A stretch of DNA of 42,305 nucleotides from Streptomyces griseoluteus (GTDB lineage Bacteria > Actinomycetota > Actinomycetes > Streptomycetales > Streptomycetaceae): contig JOBE01000072.1 of the NCBI GenBank assembly GCA_000717735.1, positions 1 through 42,305 on the forward strand, written 5' to 3'. A model generated the notes under the pieces. The model saw nothing but the letters and a program-made list of their open reading frames with translations. It was not told the DNA's origin and did not search any database. Below, piece by piece: positions 35,433-42,305 of the stretch; the stretch's first letter is position 1; the number at the start of each line of letters is the position of its first letter. The position numbers were made by a program, and so were the translations under genes.

Positions 35433-36068
35433 CTACTCGAAGCTGGGTGCCGCCGTGCGGGTGCGCTTGATCTCGTAGAAGCCCGGCGTCGACGCCACGA
35501 GCAGCGTGCCGTCCCACAGGCGGGCCGCCGCCTCGCCGCGCGGGGTCGGGGTGACGACAGGACCGAAGAAGGCGACCTCGTCGCCGTCCGCGCCCGGAAC
35601 CGCGATGACCGGGGTGCCGACGTCCTGGCCGACCTTGTCGATGCCCTCCTTGTGGGAGGCGCGCAGCTCGGTGTCGTACGTGTCCTTGTCGGCGTAGTCC
35701 GCCAGGTCGCCGGGCAGGCCGACGTCCGTCAGGGCCCCGACGATCGCCTCGCGGGTCGGGCCCTCGCCGTTGTTGTGGAAGCGGGCGCCGAGCGCGGTGT
35801 AGAGCTTGCCGACGACCTCGTCGCCGTGCAGCTGCTGGGCGGCTATGACGACCCGGACCGGGCCCCACGCCTTGGTCTCCAGCATCTCCCGGTACTCCTC
35901 CGGGAGCTCGTCGAGCCGGTTCTCGTTGAGCACGGCCAGGCTCATGACCTTCCAGCTCACGTCGACCGGCCGCACCTTCTCGACCTCCAGCATCCAGCGG
36001 GAGGTCATCCAGGCCCACGGGCACAGGGGGTCGAAGAAGAACTCGGCGGTGGTCCTGCTCTCGGACAT
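35433..36068 (-). CDS. DsbA-family protein, mycothiol-dependent reductase-like
   Basis: 211 residues with a thioredoxin-like DsbA fold. The active-site region is AEFFFDPLCPWAWMTSRWM; only one cysteine is present (CPWA), so it is monothiol rather than CxxC. The helical insert and the cis-Pro strand VGTPVIAVPG follow. The overall layout resembles mycobacterial Rv2466c, a mycothiol-dependent nitroreductase/oxidoreductase (family assignment from memory). No signal peptide is present, so it acts in the cytoplasm. ATG at 36068 follows GAGGAG. It is convergent to sodF, which fits a redox-stress neighbourhood, and divergent from pepN. Confidence 0.9.
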   Translation of the reverse strand: MSESRTTAEFFFDPLCPWAWMTSRWMLEVEKVRPVDVSWKVMSLAVLNENRLDELPEEYREMLETKAWGPVRVVIAAQQLHGDEVVGKLYTALGARFHNNGEGPTREAIVGALTDVGLPGDLADYADKDTYDTELRASHKEGIDKVGQDVGTPVIAVPGADGDEVAFFGPVVTPTPRGEAAARLWDGTLLVASTPGFYEIKRTRTAAPSFE

Positions 36069-36211
36069 GTCACTCCTCGGTACGACCGTGCTGAAGGGGG
36101 TGGGCCGAAATGAGCCAACGCCATGACCGTCCTACGGCATTCCCGTGTGCCGCGTGACAGTGGCACATGGGAGGATCGGTGCTGTTTCGAACGTGCCACG
36201 AAGGAGTGACC

Positions 36212-38767
36212 GTGCCCGGTGAGAATCTGTCCCGCGACGAGGCCCAGGAGCGGGCCGCGCTGCTGTCCGTCGACGGGTACGAGGTCGTCCTCGACCTGCG
36301 GTCGGCGGTCGGCGACTCCGACGAGGCGGTGCGCACCTTCCGCTCGGAGACGACGATCCGCTTCCGCCGCACCGGCGACGGCACGAGCACCTTCGTGGAC
36401 CTGATCGCCCCCTCCGTGGACGCGGTCACCCTCAACGGGCGCTCCCTCGACCCGGCGGTCGTCTTCGACGGCTCCCGGATCGCGCTCGACGGCCTCGCCG
36501 ACGAGAACACGCTCGTGGTGGACGCGCGGTGCGCCTACAGCCGGACCGGCGAGGGCATGCACCGCTTCGTCGACCCGGAGGACGGCGAGGTCTACCTCTA
36601 CACGCAGTACGAGCCGGCCGACGCCCGCCGGGTCTACGCCAACTTCGAGCAGCCCGACCTCAAGGCCCCGTACCGCTTCTCGGTGACCGCGCCCGAGGGC
36701 TGGACGGTCTGGTCGAACGGCGCGGGCGAGCGGTACGAACAGGACACAGAGGGCGTGTGGCGGTTCGCGGAGACGGCGCCGATCTCCACGTACATCACGT
36801 GCGTCGTGGCGGGCCCGTACCACTACGTGACCGACAGCTACACGCGCGGCGACCTGGAGATCCCGCTCGGCGCGATGTGCCGGAAGTCGCTCGCGAAGCA
36901 CTTCGACGCGGACGACGTCTTCCTGATCACCAAGCAGGGCTTCGACTTCTTCCACGACAACTTCGACTACCCGTACCCCTTCGGGAAGTACGACCAGGCC
37001 TTCGTCCCCGAGTACAACCTCGGCGCGATGGAGAACCCGGGCATGGTGACCTTCCGCGAGGAGTACATCTACCGGGGCAAGGTGACGCAGGCCGCGTACG
37101 AGGCCCGGGCCAACGTCATCCTGCACGAGATGGCGCACATGTGGTTCGGCGACCTCGTCACCATGGTGTGGTGGGACGACCTGTGGCTGAAGGAGTCCTT
37201 CGCGGACTTCATGGGCTCCTTCGTGAACGCCGAGGCGACCCGCTTCACCAACAGCTGGGTGACCTTCGCCAACAACCGCAAGTCCTGGGCGTACCGCGCC
37301 GACCAGCTGCCGTCCACCCACCCGATCACGGCCGACATCCGTGACCTGGAGGACGCCAAGCTCAACTTCGACGGCATCACGTACGCCAAGGGCGCGTCGG
37401 TGCTCAAGCAGCTCGTGGCGTACGCCGGACGGGACGCGTTCCTGGAGGGCGCGCGCCGCTACTTCAAGCGCCACGCCTACGGGAACACGCGGCTCGCCGA
37501 CCTTCTGTCGATCCTGGAGGAGACCTCCGGCCGCGACATGAGGACGTGGGCGAAGTCCTGGCTCCAGACCTCCGGCGTGAACGCGCTGACCCCGGCCGTC
37601 ACCTACGACGCGGAGGGCCGGATCACCGAGCTCGCCGTCGTCCAGGAGGGCGACGAGCTGCGCCCGCACCGCGCCGCCGTCGGCCTCTACCGGCTGTCGG
37701 GCGGGGAGCTCGTCCGGTACGCGCGGGCCGAGGCCGACATCACCGGGGTCCGGACGGTCATCGCCGACCTGACGGGCCAGGAGAAGCCCGACCTGGTCCT
37801 CGTCAACGACGACGACCTCACCTACTGCAAGGTCCGCTTCGACGAGCGCTCGCTCGCCACCCTGCGGGCGCACCTCGGCGACATCACCGACCCGCTCGCC
37901 CGCGCCCTGTGCTGGTCGGCGCTGTGGAACCTGACCCGCGACGGGCTGATGCCCGCCCGCGACTTCGTCGCCGTGGCGCTGGCCTTCGCGGGCCGCGAGA
38001 CCGACATCGGCGTCCTGCAGATGGTGCACGCCTGGACGAAGTCCGCCGTCACCCTCTACGCGGCCCCCGAGTGGCGCGAGCGGGGCGGGCGGCTGCTCGC
38101 CGAGGGCGGCCTCAGTGAGCTGCGGGTCGCCGAGCCGGGCAGCGAACACCAGCTGACGTGGGCGCGGTTCTTCGCGGCGACGGCCTCCACCGACGCCGAC
38201 TTCCAGCTCCTGGAGGGGCTGCTCGACGGTACGGCGAAGATCGACGGGCTCGACGTCGACCAGGAGCTGCGCTGGGCGCTGCTCTCCCCGCTCGCCGTGC
38301 ACGGGCGGGCCGACGAGGCCCGGATCGGCGAGGAGCTGGCCCTGGACGACACGGCGACGGGCAAGCGCCACCAGGTGCGCCTGCTCGCCTCGCGGCCCTC
38401 GGCCGCCGTCAAGGCGCAGGCCTGGGCCCAGGTCGTCGAGTCGGACACCCTGTCGAACGCGCTGGTCGAGGCGACGATCGCGGGCTTCGTCCAGCCCTCG
38501 CAGCGTGAGCTGATCGCCCCGTACGCGGAGAAGTACTTCACCGCGATCGAGCGGCTGTGGGCCGAGCGGTCCATCCAGATCGGCATGGACGTGGTCCGGG
38601 GCCTGTTCCCGGGGCTCCAGGACGACGAGGCGACGCTGACCGCGACGGACGCGTGGCTGTCGGCGCACGAGTCGGCGGCGCCGGCGCTGCGGCGGCTTGT
38701 CCTGGAGGCGCGGGACGACCTGGCGCGGGCGCTGCGCGCACAGGCCTGCGACCGTCTGGCGGCGTAG
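36212..38767 (+). CDS. pepN: Aminopeptidase N (M1 family)
   Basis: 851 residues from the GTG at 36212, preceded by AAGGAG; the longer frame from 36167 has no such site. M1 motifs are the exopeptidase signature GAMEN in NLGAMENPGMVTF and the zinc site HEMAH near residue 305 (VILHEMAHMWFGDL). The third ligand is Glu in LWLKESFADF, 18 residues on. The C-terminal 400 residues are the helical ERAP1-like domain. It removes N-terminal residues from peptides in the cytoplasm, downstream of proteases such as ClpP. A terminator-like hairpin follows at 38780-38811. Confidence 0.97.
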   Translation: MPGENLSRDEAQERAALLSVDGYEVVLDLRSAVGDSDEAVRTFRSETTIRFRRTGDGTSTFVDLIAPSVDAVTLNGRSLDPAVVFDGSRIALDGLADENTLVVDARCAYSRTGEGMHRFVDPEDGEVYLYTQYEPADARRVYANFEQPDLKAPYRFSVTAPEGWTVWSNGAGERYEQDTEGVWRFAETAPISTYITCVVAGPYHYVTDSYTRGDLEIPLGAMCRKSLAKHFDADDVFLITKQGFDFFHDNFDYPYPFGKYDQAFVPEYNLGAMENPGMVTFREEYIYRGKVTQAAYEARANVILHEMAHMWFGDLVTMVWWDDLWLKESFADFMGSFVNAEATRFTNSWVTFANNRKSWAYRADQLPSTHPITADIRDLEDAKLNFDGITYAKGASVLKQLVAYAGRDAFLEGARRYFKRHAYGNTRLADLLSILEETSGRDMRTWAKSWLQTSGVNALTPAVTYDAEGRITELAVVQEGDELRPHRAAVGLYRLSGGELVRYARAEADITGVRTVIADLTGQEKPDLVLVNDDDLTYCKVRFDERSLATLRAHLGDITDPLARALCWSALWNLTRDGLMPARDFVAVALAFAGRETDIGVLQMVHAWTKSAVTLYAAPEWRERGGRLLAEGGLSELRVAEPGSEHQLTWARFFAATASTDADFQLLEGLLDGTAKIDGLDVDQELRWALLSPLAVHGRADEARIGEELALDDTATGKRHQVRLLASRPSAAVKAQAWAQVVESDTLSNALVEATIAGFVQPSQRELIAPYAEKYFTAIERLWAERSIQIGMDVVRGLFPGLQDDEATLTATDAWLSAHESAAPALRRLVLEARDDLARALRAQACDRLAA

Positions 38768-38779
38768 TTCTCCCACCGG

Positions 38780-38811
38780 TGGGGGTCGCGCGCTTCGGCA
38801 CGCGGCCCCCA
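38780..38811 (+). terminator. Terminator after pepN
   Basis: A stem TGGGGGTCGCG/CGCGGCCCCCA with one T-G pair and a 10-nt loop starts 12 bp past the stop. Confidence 0.7.
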
Positions 38812-38857
38812 TCGGCGTACGCGGCCCTTACCGGCGTGCGCGCCCCCATCGGCGTGC
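38802..38857. repeat. Three degenerate 19-bp repeats downstream of pepN
   Basis: Units GCGGCCCCCATCGGCGTAC (38802-38820), GCGGCCCTTACCGGCGTGC (38821-38839) and GCGCCCCCATCGGCGTGC (38840-38857) are consecutive. They fill part of the 213-bp gap between pepN and the next gene. Confidence 0.75.
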
Positions 38858-38901
38858 GTGGCCCTGGCGCGGCCCCTTTTCGGCACTCGAACGCGCGTAC
38901 T

Positions 38902-38955
38902 TTAGGGCAGGCTTGTCCCCAAATGTCGACGAGCGTGTAACAGAGGTTAGGGCAG
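38902..38955 (+). promoter_or_regulatory. Two TTAGGGCAG direct repeats upstream of the 38981 gene
   Basis: TTAGGGCAG occurs at 38902-38910 and 38947-38955, 45 bp apart. The first continues as TTAGGGCAGGCTTGTCC, loosely like the left half of the DmdR/IdeR iron box. The match to the full box is only about 11 of 19, so iron control is a weak inference. Confidence 0.3.
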
Positions 38956-38980
38956 CCTTCGGGAGCGGAAGACCCCCGGC

Positions 38981-39994
38981 ATGAACCACAACACCCCCAT
39001 CACCCCCCGCCCCGCCCCCCTCGCCTCCCGCATCGGTGTCACGGGTCGCACCGAACGCCTCGCCTCCGCAGAGCAGTTGAGGGCGCAGGGCGCTCCCGCC
39101 GCCGAGGTCGCCGCCCACTGCGGGCCCGGCGGCTGGCAGCAGCTGCTGCCCGGCGTCTTCCTGCTCCAGCCGGGACCGCCCACCAGCGAGGACCGGCTCC
39201 GCGCCGCGCTCCTCTACGCCCGCAGGACCGGGGCCGTCCCGACGCAGGGACCCGAGCCGATGATCACCGGGCTCGCCGCGCTGGCCCTGCACCGCTTCCC
39301 GTCCGCTCCCCCGCTCACCGCCCTGGACCGGATCGACGTCCTGGTGCCGCGCACCCGGCGACTGCGGTCGACCGGCTGGGTGCGGATCGTGCGCGCCCCG
39401 GAGTCCCCCGAGCCGGTGGAGCTGACGGGCCTTCCCGTCGCCCCGGTCGCCCGCGCCCTCGCCGACGCGGTGTCGGGGCTCTCGGACGCCGAGACGGTAC
39501 GCCGGCTGCTCACCGAGGCCGTCCGCGGCGGCCACTGCGAACCGGCGACGGTGGTACGCGAGTTGAGCCGGGCCCGCCTGCTGACGCGGCCGCACGTGGT
39601 GGACGCGGTGGACGCCCTCCTCGTCGAGGGACGGGCGCTCTCCGAGGAGCGCCTGTACGAGATGGTGCGGGAGTTCGGCCTGCCGGACCCGCTGTGGAAC
39701 GTGGACCTGCGGCTGCCGGGCGGCCCGCACCTGGGCGGGGTGGACGCCTACTGGCCCGACCAGGCGGTCGCGGTCGAGCTGGACACCCGGGCGCCGCGGC
39801 AGGACGACGACGCGCTGTGGTCCGAGTACACCCGCAAGCGGGAGCACCTGGAGCGGCTCGGCATCACGGTCGTCCACCTCACCCCGCGCAAGCTGCGCGA
39901 GGCGAGGGACCAGCAGGCCACCGTGGTGCGTACGGCCCTGATGGCCTCGCCCGACCGGCAGCCCGCCGCGTACGTCGTCGTCCTGCCGCGGTGA
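38981..39994 (+). CDS. AbiEi/DUF559-like protein of unknown function
   Basis: 337 residues. The N-terminal part (residues about 15-60) looks like a winged-helix region leading to GGWQQLLPGVFLLQ, as in AbiEi-type antitoxin/regulator proteins. The middle contains GLAALALHRF and IDVLVPRTRR blocks seen in the same group. The C-terminal 90 residues resemble the DUF559 / very-short-patch-repair nuclease fold: LGGVDAYWPDQAVAVELD, with possible active-site Asp and Glu, then KREHLERLGITVVHLTP. Whether it is an active nuclease is unknown. No toxin gene is adjacent. ATG at 38981 follows GGGAG at 18 nt, rather distant. Function should be left open. Confidence 0.75.
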   Translation: MNHNTPITPRPAPLASRIGVTGRTERLASAEQLRAQGAPAAEVAAHCGPGGWQQLLPGVFLLQPGPPTSEDRLRAALLYARRTGAVPTQGPEPMITGLAALALHRFPSAPPLTALDRIDVLVPRTRRLRSTGWVRIVRAPESPEPVELTGLPVAPVARALADAVSGLSDAETVRRLLTEAVRGGHCEPATVVRELSRARLLTRPHVVDAVDALLVEGRALSEERLYEMVREFGLPDPLWNVDLRLPGGPHLGGVDAYWPDQAVAVELDTRAPRQDDDALWSEYTRKREHLERLGITVVHLTPRKLREARDQQATVVRTALMASPDRQPAAYVVVLPR

Positions 39995-40012
39995 ACGGAC
40001 CTGGCCGGCAGG

Positions 40013-41245
40013 TCAGTTCATGGGGACCAGGCCGGACAGGGTCGCCGCGGGCCTCTCGGACTTCGCGGACTCCCCGGACTTCGCGGTGAGGCCCTTGGGG
40101 TCGGCGCCCTTCGGGGCCGTACCGCAGAACTCGGCGTCGATGACGCTCTGGGTGTCGCCCGTCCAGTCCGCGTTGAAGTTGGCCGCGAGGGTGTGCCGAC
40201 CGTCGCGGGTGGTGTACGCCTCCGATATCGAGCCGTGGATGCCGCCGCCGTGGCCCCAGATCTCCGTGCCGCAGCCCAGCTTCTGCCACGAGATCCCGAG
40301 GCCGTAACGGAACTGGGGGTACTCGGGGTTGACCGGCACGGTGGCGGTCAGCTCGCTCATCCCGGACTTCGGGAGCAGCCGGCCCTTCAGGAGGGCGCGG
40401 TAGAAGGTCTGGAGGTCCGCCGAGTCGGAGATCATCTCTCCCGCGGCGAGGGCGAGGGTGGGGTTGAGCTCGGTGACGTCGTGAACGGGGCCGCCCTGGG
40501 CGTAGAGGGTGGAGTACGCGCGGCTGCTGGGCTGCGGCACGGTCACCCGGGTACCGGGGACGCTGGTGGCGCGGAGCTTCAGCGGCTTGATGATGCGGTT
40601 CTCGACGGACTTTCCGTACGGGCGCCCGGTGACCTTCTCGATGACCATTCCGGCGAGGACGAAGTTGGTGTTGGAGTAGCTCCAGCCGGCGCCGGGGGCG
40701 AACTCCGGCTGATGGGCCATGGCGACGCCGACGAGCTGCCCGGGGGTCCAGGTGTCGTAGCGGTGCTCCAGGAAGCCGGGGCCGAACACCTTCTCCTGGA
40801 AGGCCGGGTCGCCGGTGTAGCTGTAGATGCCGCTGGTGTGGTTGAGCAGCTGGCGGACGGTGATGTTCCGGCCGTCGTGGCCGTTGCCCCTGACCACGCC
40901 GGGCAGCCACTTCTCGACCTTGTCGTCGAGGTCGAGACGGCCCTCCGCCTGGAGCTGGAGGAGGACGGTGGCGGCGAAGGTCTTGGTGATGGAGCCGACC
41001 CGGTAGCGGTCGTCGCCCCCGCGGTCGCCCGCGGTGCCGGTCCACCGGTCGCCTCCCTCGCGGGCTTGGGCGACGGCGCCGGGCACGCCCGAGTCGACGG
41101 CGGCCTGCAGCGCCTGCTGGGTGGCCGTGTGGTCGCGCCCCTCCGGTGCGGGTGCCGCCAGGGCCGGGGTGGCGAGCGCGGTGGCGGTGAGCCCCGCGAC
41201 CAGGGCGGTGGCGAGGACGGTGCGGGTCGTGCGTACGGCTGACAT
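40013..41245 (-). CDS. Secreted serine hydrolase (class C beta-lactamase / DD-peptidase fold)
   Basis: 410 residues with a Sec signal peptide (RTVLATALVAGLTATALATP, cleavage probably after ALA near residue 30). The serine is in VGSITKTFAA (SxxK, S85 and K88). YSNTNFVLAG provides the YxN motif, and IWGHGGGIHG the HxG motif replacing KTG. The family includes D-alanyl-D-alanine carboxypeptidases, class C beta-lactamases and esterases; these motifs do not separate them. ATG at 41245 follows AGGGGAG. The stop is 18 bp past the convergent stop of the upstream plus-strand gene, with no clear terminator between. Confidence 0.93.
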   Translation of the reverse strand: MSAVRTTRTVLATALVAGLTATALATPALAAPAPEGRDHTATQQALQAAVDSGVPGAVAQAREGGDRWTGTAGDRGGDDRYRVGSITKTFAATVLLQLQAEGRLDLDDKVEKWLPGVVRGNGHDGRNITVRQLLNHTSGIYSYTGDPAFQEKVFGPGFLEHRYDTWTPGQLVGVAMAHQPEFAPGAGWSYSNTNFVLAGMVIEKVTGRPYGKSVENRIIKPLKLRATSVPGTRVTVPQPSSRAYSTLYAQGGPVHDVTELNPTLALAAGEMISDSADLQTFYRALLKGRLLPKSGMSELTATVPVNPEYPQFRYGLGISWQKLGCGTEIWGHGGGIHGSISEAYTTRDGRHTLAANFNADWTGDTQSVIDAEFCGTAPKGADPKGLTAKSGESAKSERPAATLSGLVPMN

Positions 41246-41363
41246 GCGGGCTCCCCTGAGATCCTGCGGTGCGTGGTGCGGTCGGCGGGGAGGACCACGG
41301 GGCGGGCGGGACGGTTGAGCCGGGTTGCGGTGGTTGAGCGTCTTTCAGCCGTTCGACAGCGGG

Positions 41364-41831
41364 TCAGCCGTTGGTCGGATCGGCGAGCCGGGAGCGGCCG
41401 ACCGGGGGCCGCTCGCGCCGCAGGTCGAGGCCGATGTCGACGAGTTCGACCCGGGGCAGGCCGGGGACGGAGTCGACCGGATGCCAGGCGGCGAGGTCCG
41501 TGGAGCCGCCGGTCTCGTTGCGCAGCGCACCCCCGGTGACCTGGGCCTCGTAGATGATCCGCAGGCCCTGGAAGTCGCCGGGGCCGCCGAGGCGGCGCAG
41601 CCAGCCGCGCCGGATGGAGTCGATCCCGAGGAGGGCGGTGGGCTCGGTGAGGTAGCCGGTCTCCTCCTCCACCTCGCGGACGACGGTCTGCACGGGCTCC
41701 TCGCCGTGGTCCATGCCGCCGCCGGGCAGCGTCCACCGTTTGGTGCCGTCGCTCGCCACCCAGCGGGCGAGGAGCACCTCCCCGTCCCGTACGCACACGG
41801 CGTAGGCCGCCACCCGCAACTCCTGCTTCAT
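41364..41831 (-). CDS. NUDIX hydrolase
   Basis: 155 residues. The Nudix box GX5EX7REUXEEXGU is complete in GGGMDHGEEPVQTVVREVEE followed by ETGY, near residues 37-60. Such enzymes cleave nucleoside diphosphates linked to another group; the substrate is not readable here. ATG at 41831 lies 9 bp after the stop of the HPP-family gene, without a strong ribosome site, so translation may be coupled. 118 bp separate it from the serine hydrolase. Confidence 0.94.
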   Translation of the reverse strand: MKQELRVAAYAVCVRDGEVLLARWVASDGTKRWTLPGGGMDHGEEPVQTVVREVEEETGYLTEPTALLGIDSIRRGWLRRLGGPGDFQGLRIIYEAQVTGGALRNETGGSTDLAAWHPVDSVPGLPRVELVDIGLDLRRERPPVGRSRLADPTNG

Positions 41832-41840
41832 GAGGAGAGG

Positions 41841-42305
41841 TCAGAACCAGTAGACGGGATACGTCCGGCCCGAGGCGCGGGCGGAGCCGAGGCCGACGGC
41901 GACCAGGAGGAGGGAGGCGAGGGCGAGTAGGCCGAGAAACGACCAGAAGGGCGGGGACTGCAGGGCGACGATCACGGCGGTGGCGGCGGCGGGCGAGTGC
42001 GGGGTACGGGCCGGCATCATCACGCCGAGTGCGAGGCCGCCCGCGACGGCGGCGGCCCAGAGGCCGGGGCCCGTCACGAGGAGGACGGCGAACCCGGTGA
42101 GGGCGGAGAGCAGTTGGCCCCCGACGACCGAGCGCGGCTGGGACAGCGGGAGGTCGGGGGCGCCGGCGACGAGCGCCATGCTCGCGGCGAGCGGCGGGAT
42201 CAGTAGGGGCTGGCCGAGCACGACGCCGACGGCGACCAGGAGCAGGAGGGCGGCGACGCTGCCCGCGGTGGAGGCGAACAGGATCCGGGGCCGGGGGCGA
42301 GGGGG
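41841..42305 (-). CDS. HPP-family integral membrane protein, C-terminal part (5' end outside window)
   Basis: The frame is open to the right edge of the window, so an internal GTG at 42221 is not the true start. The visible 154 residues include a helix (SVAALLLLVAVGVVLGQPLL) and the HPP-family blocks PPLAASMAL, LPLSQPRSVVGGQLLSAL and PARTPHSPAAATAVI. Two further helices and the end RTYPVYWF follow. HPP proteins are membrane proteins, some linked to nitrite transport in plants; the role here is unknown. It is followed directly by the NUDIX gene. Confidence 0.85.
   Translation of the reverse strand, partial: PPRPRPRILFASTAGSVAALLLLVAVGVVLGQPLLIPPLAASMALVAGAPDLPLSQPRSVVGGQLLSALTGFAVLLVTGPGLWAAAVAGGLALGVMMPARTPHSPAAATAVIVALQSPPFWSFLGLLALASLLLVAVGLGSARASGRTYPVYWF

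Noticed and set aside
38902..38920. DmdR/IdeR iron box
   Set aside because: Only about 11 of 19 positions fit and the right half-site is missing; kept only as a low-confidence direct repeat.

Overview
The window is a high-GC actinobacterial chromosome segment, almost certainly Streptomyces. The reasons are strong G/C bias at third codon positions, many GTG starts, a lysine-poor and Ala/Arg-rich proteome, and gene content and order matching my memory of the conserved Streptomyces core region around rne, mreBCD, folC, valS, clpX, clpP and tig. Identifications are by reading translations; no database search was run.

Region 1 (1-12.1 kb, all minus strand) is the cell-wall elongation locus read right to left: mreB, mreC, mreD, mrdA (PBP2), rodA, a CYTH/CHAD protein, a TIGR03960-type radical SAM protein, a strong terminator, a Trp-rich tandem-repeat membrane protein, a TIGR03936-type protein, and the N-terminus of an RNase E/G. 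Region 2 (12.3-18.7 kb, minus) holds ndk, a DUF4233-like membrane protein, folC, a histidine kinase whose 3' end is cut by a dispersed repeat, and valS. Region 3 (18.8-24.5 kb) has a Pro/Gln-rich membrane protein on plus, then the protein-quality operon tig, clpP1, clpP2, clpX on minus, with a ClgR-like box upstream of clpP1. Region 4 (24.5-29.2 kb) has tRNA-Pro, tRNA-Gly, a 64-residue membrane protein, a 167-bp MITE-like element with imperfect terminal inverted repeats, a SpoIIE-type phosphatase, an Eis-like acetyltransferase, an Fpg/Nei glycosylase and rpiB.

Region 5 (29.2-31.3 kb) is an orphan TnpB gene with all RuvC residues present and hairpins just downstream, beside bioY, which carries a short dispersed repeat in its coding region. 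Region 6 (31.5-36.1 kb) has two tandem paralogous amino-acid permeases with a shared leader motif, sodF with a Nur-like operator over its -10, and a mycothiol-reductase-like DsbA-family protein. Region 7 (36.2-42.3 kb) has pepN, a protein resembling AbiEi/DUF559-type proteins, a secreted serine hydrolase, a NUDIX hydrolase and a partial HPP-family membrane protein.

No large unknown system such as a CRISPR array, prophage or biosynthetic cluster is visible. The best leads are: (i) the dispersed palindromic element present in two copies, one of which truncates a sensor kinase and the other of which abuts a stop codon; (ii) the TnpB locus with a candidate guide-RNA region; (iii) the Trp-rich 27-residue-repeat membrane protein beside the mre locus; and (iv) four 16-bp tandem repeats that hold the stop codons of two convergent genes.
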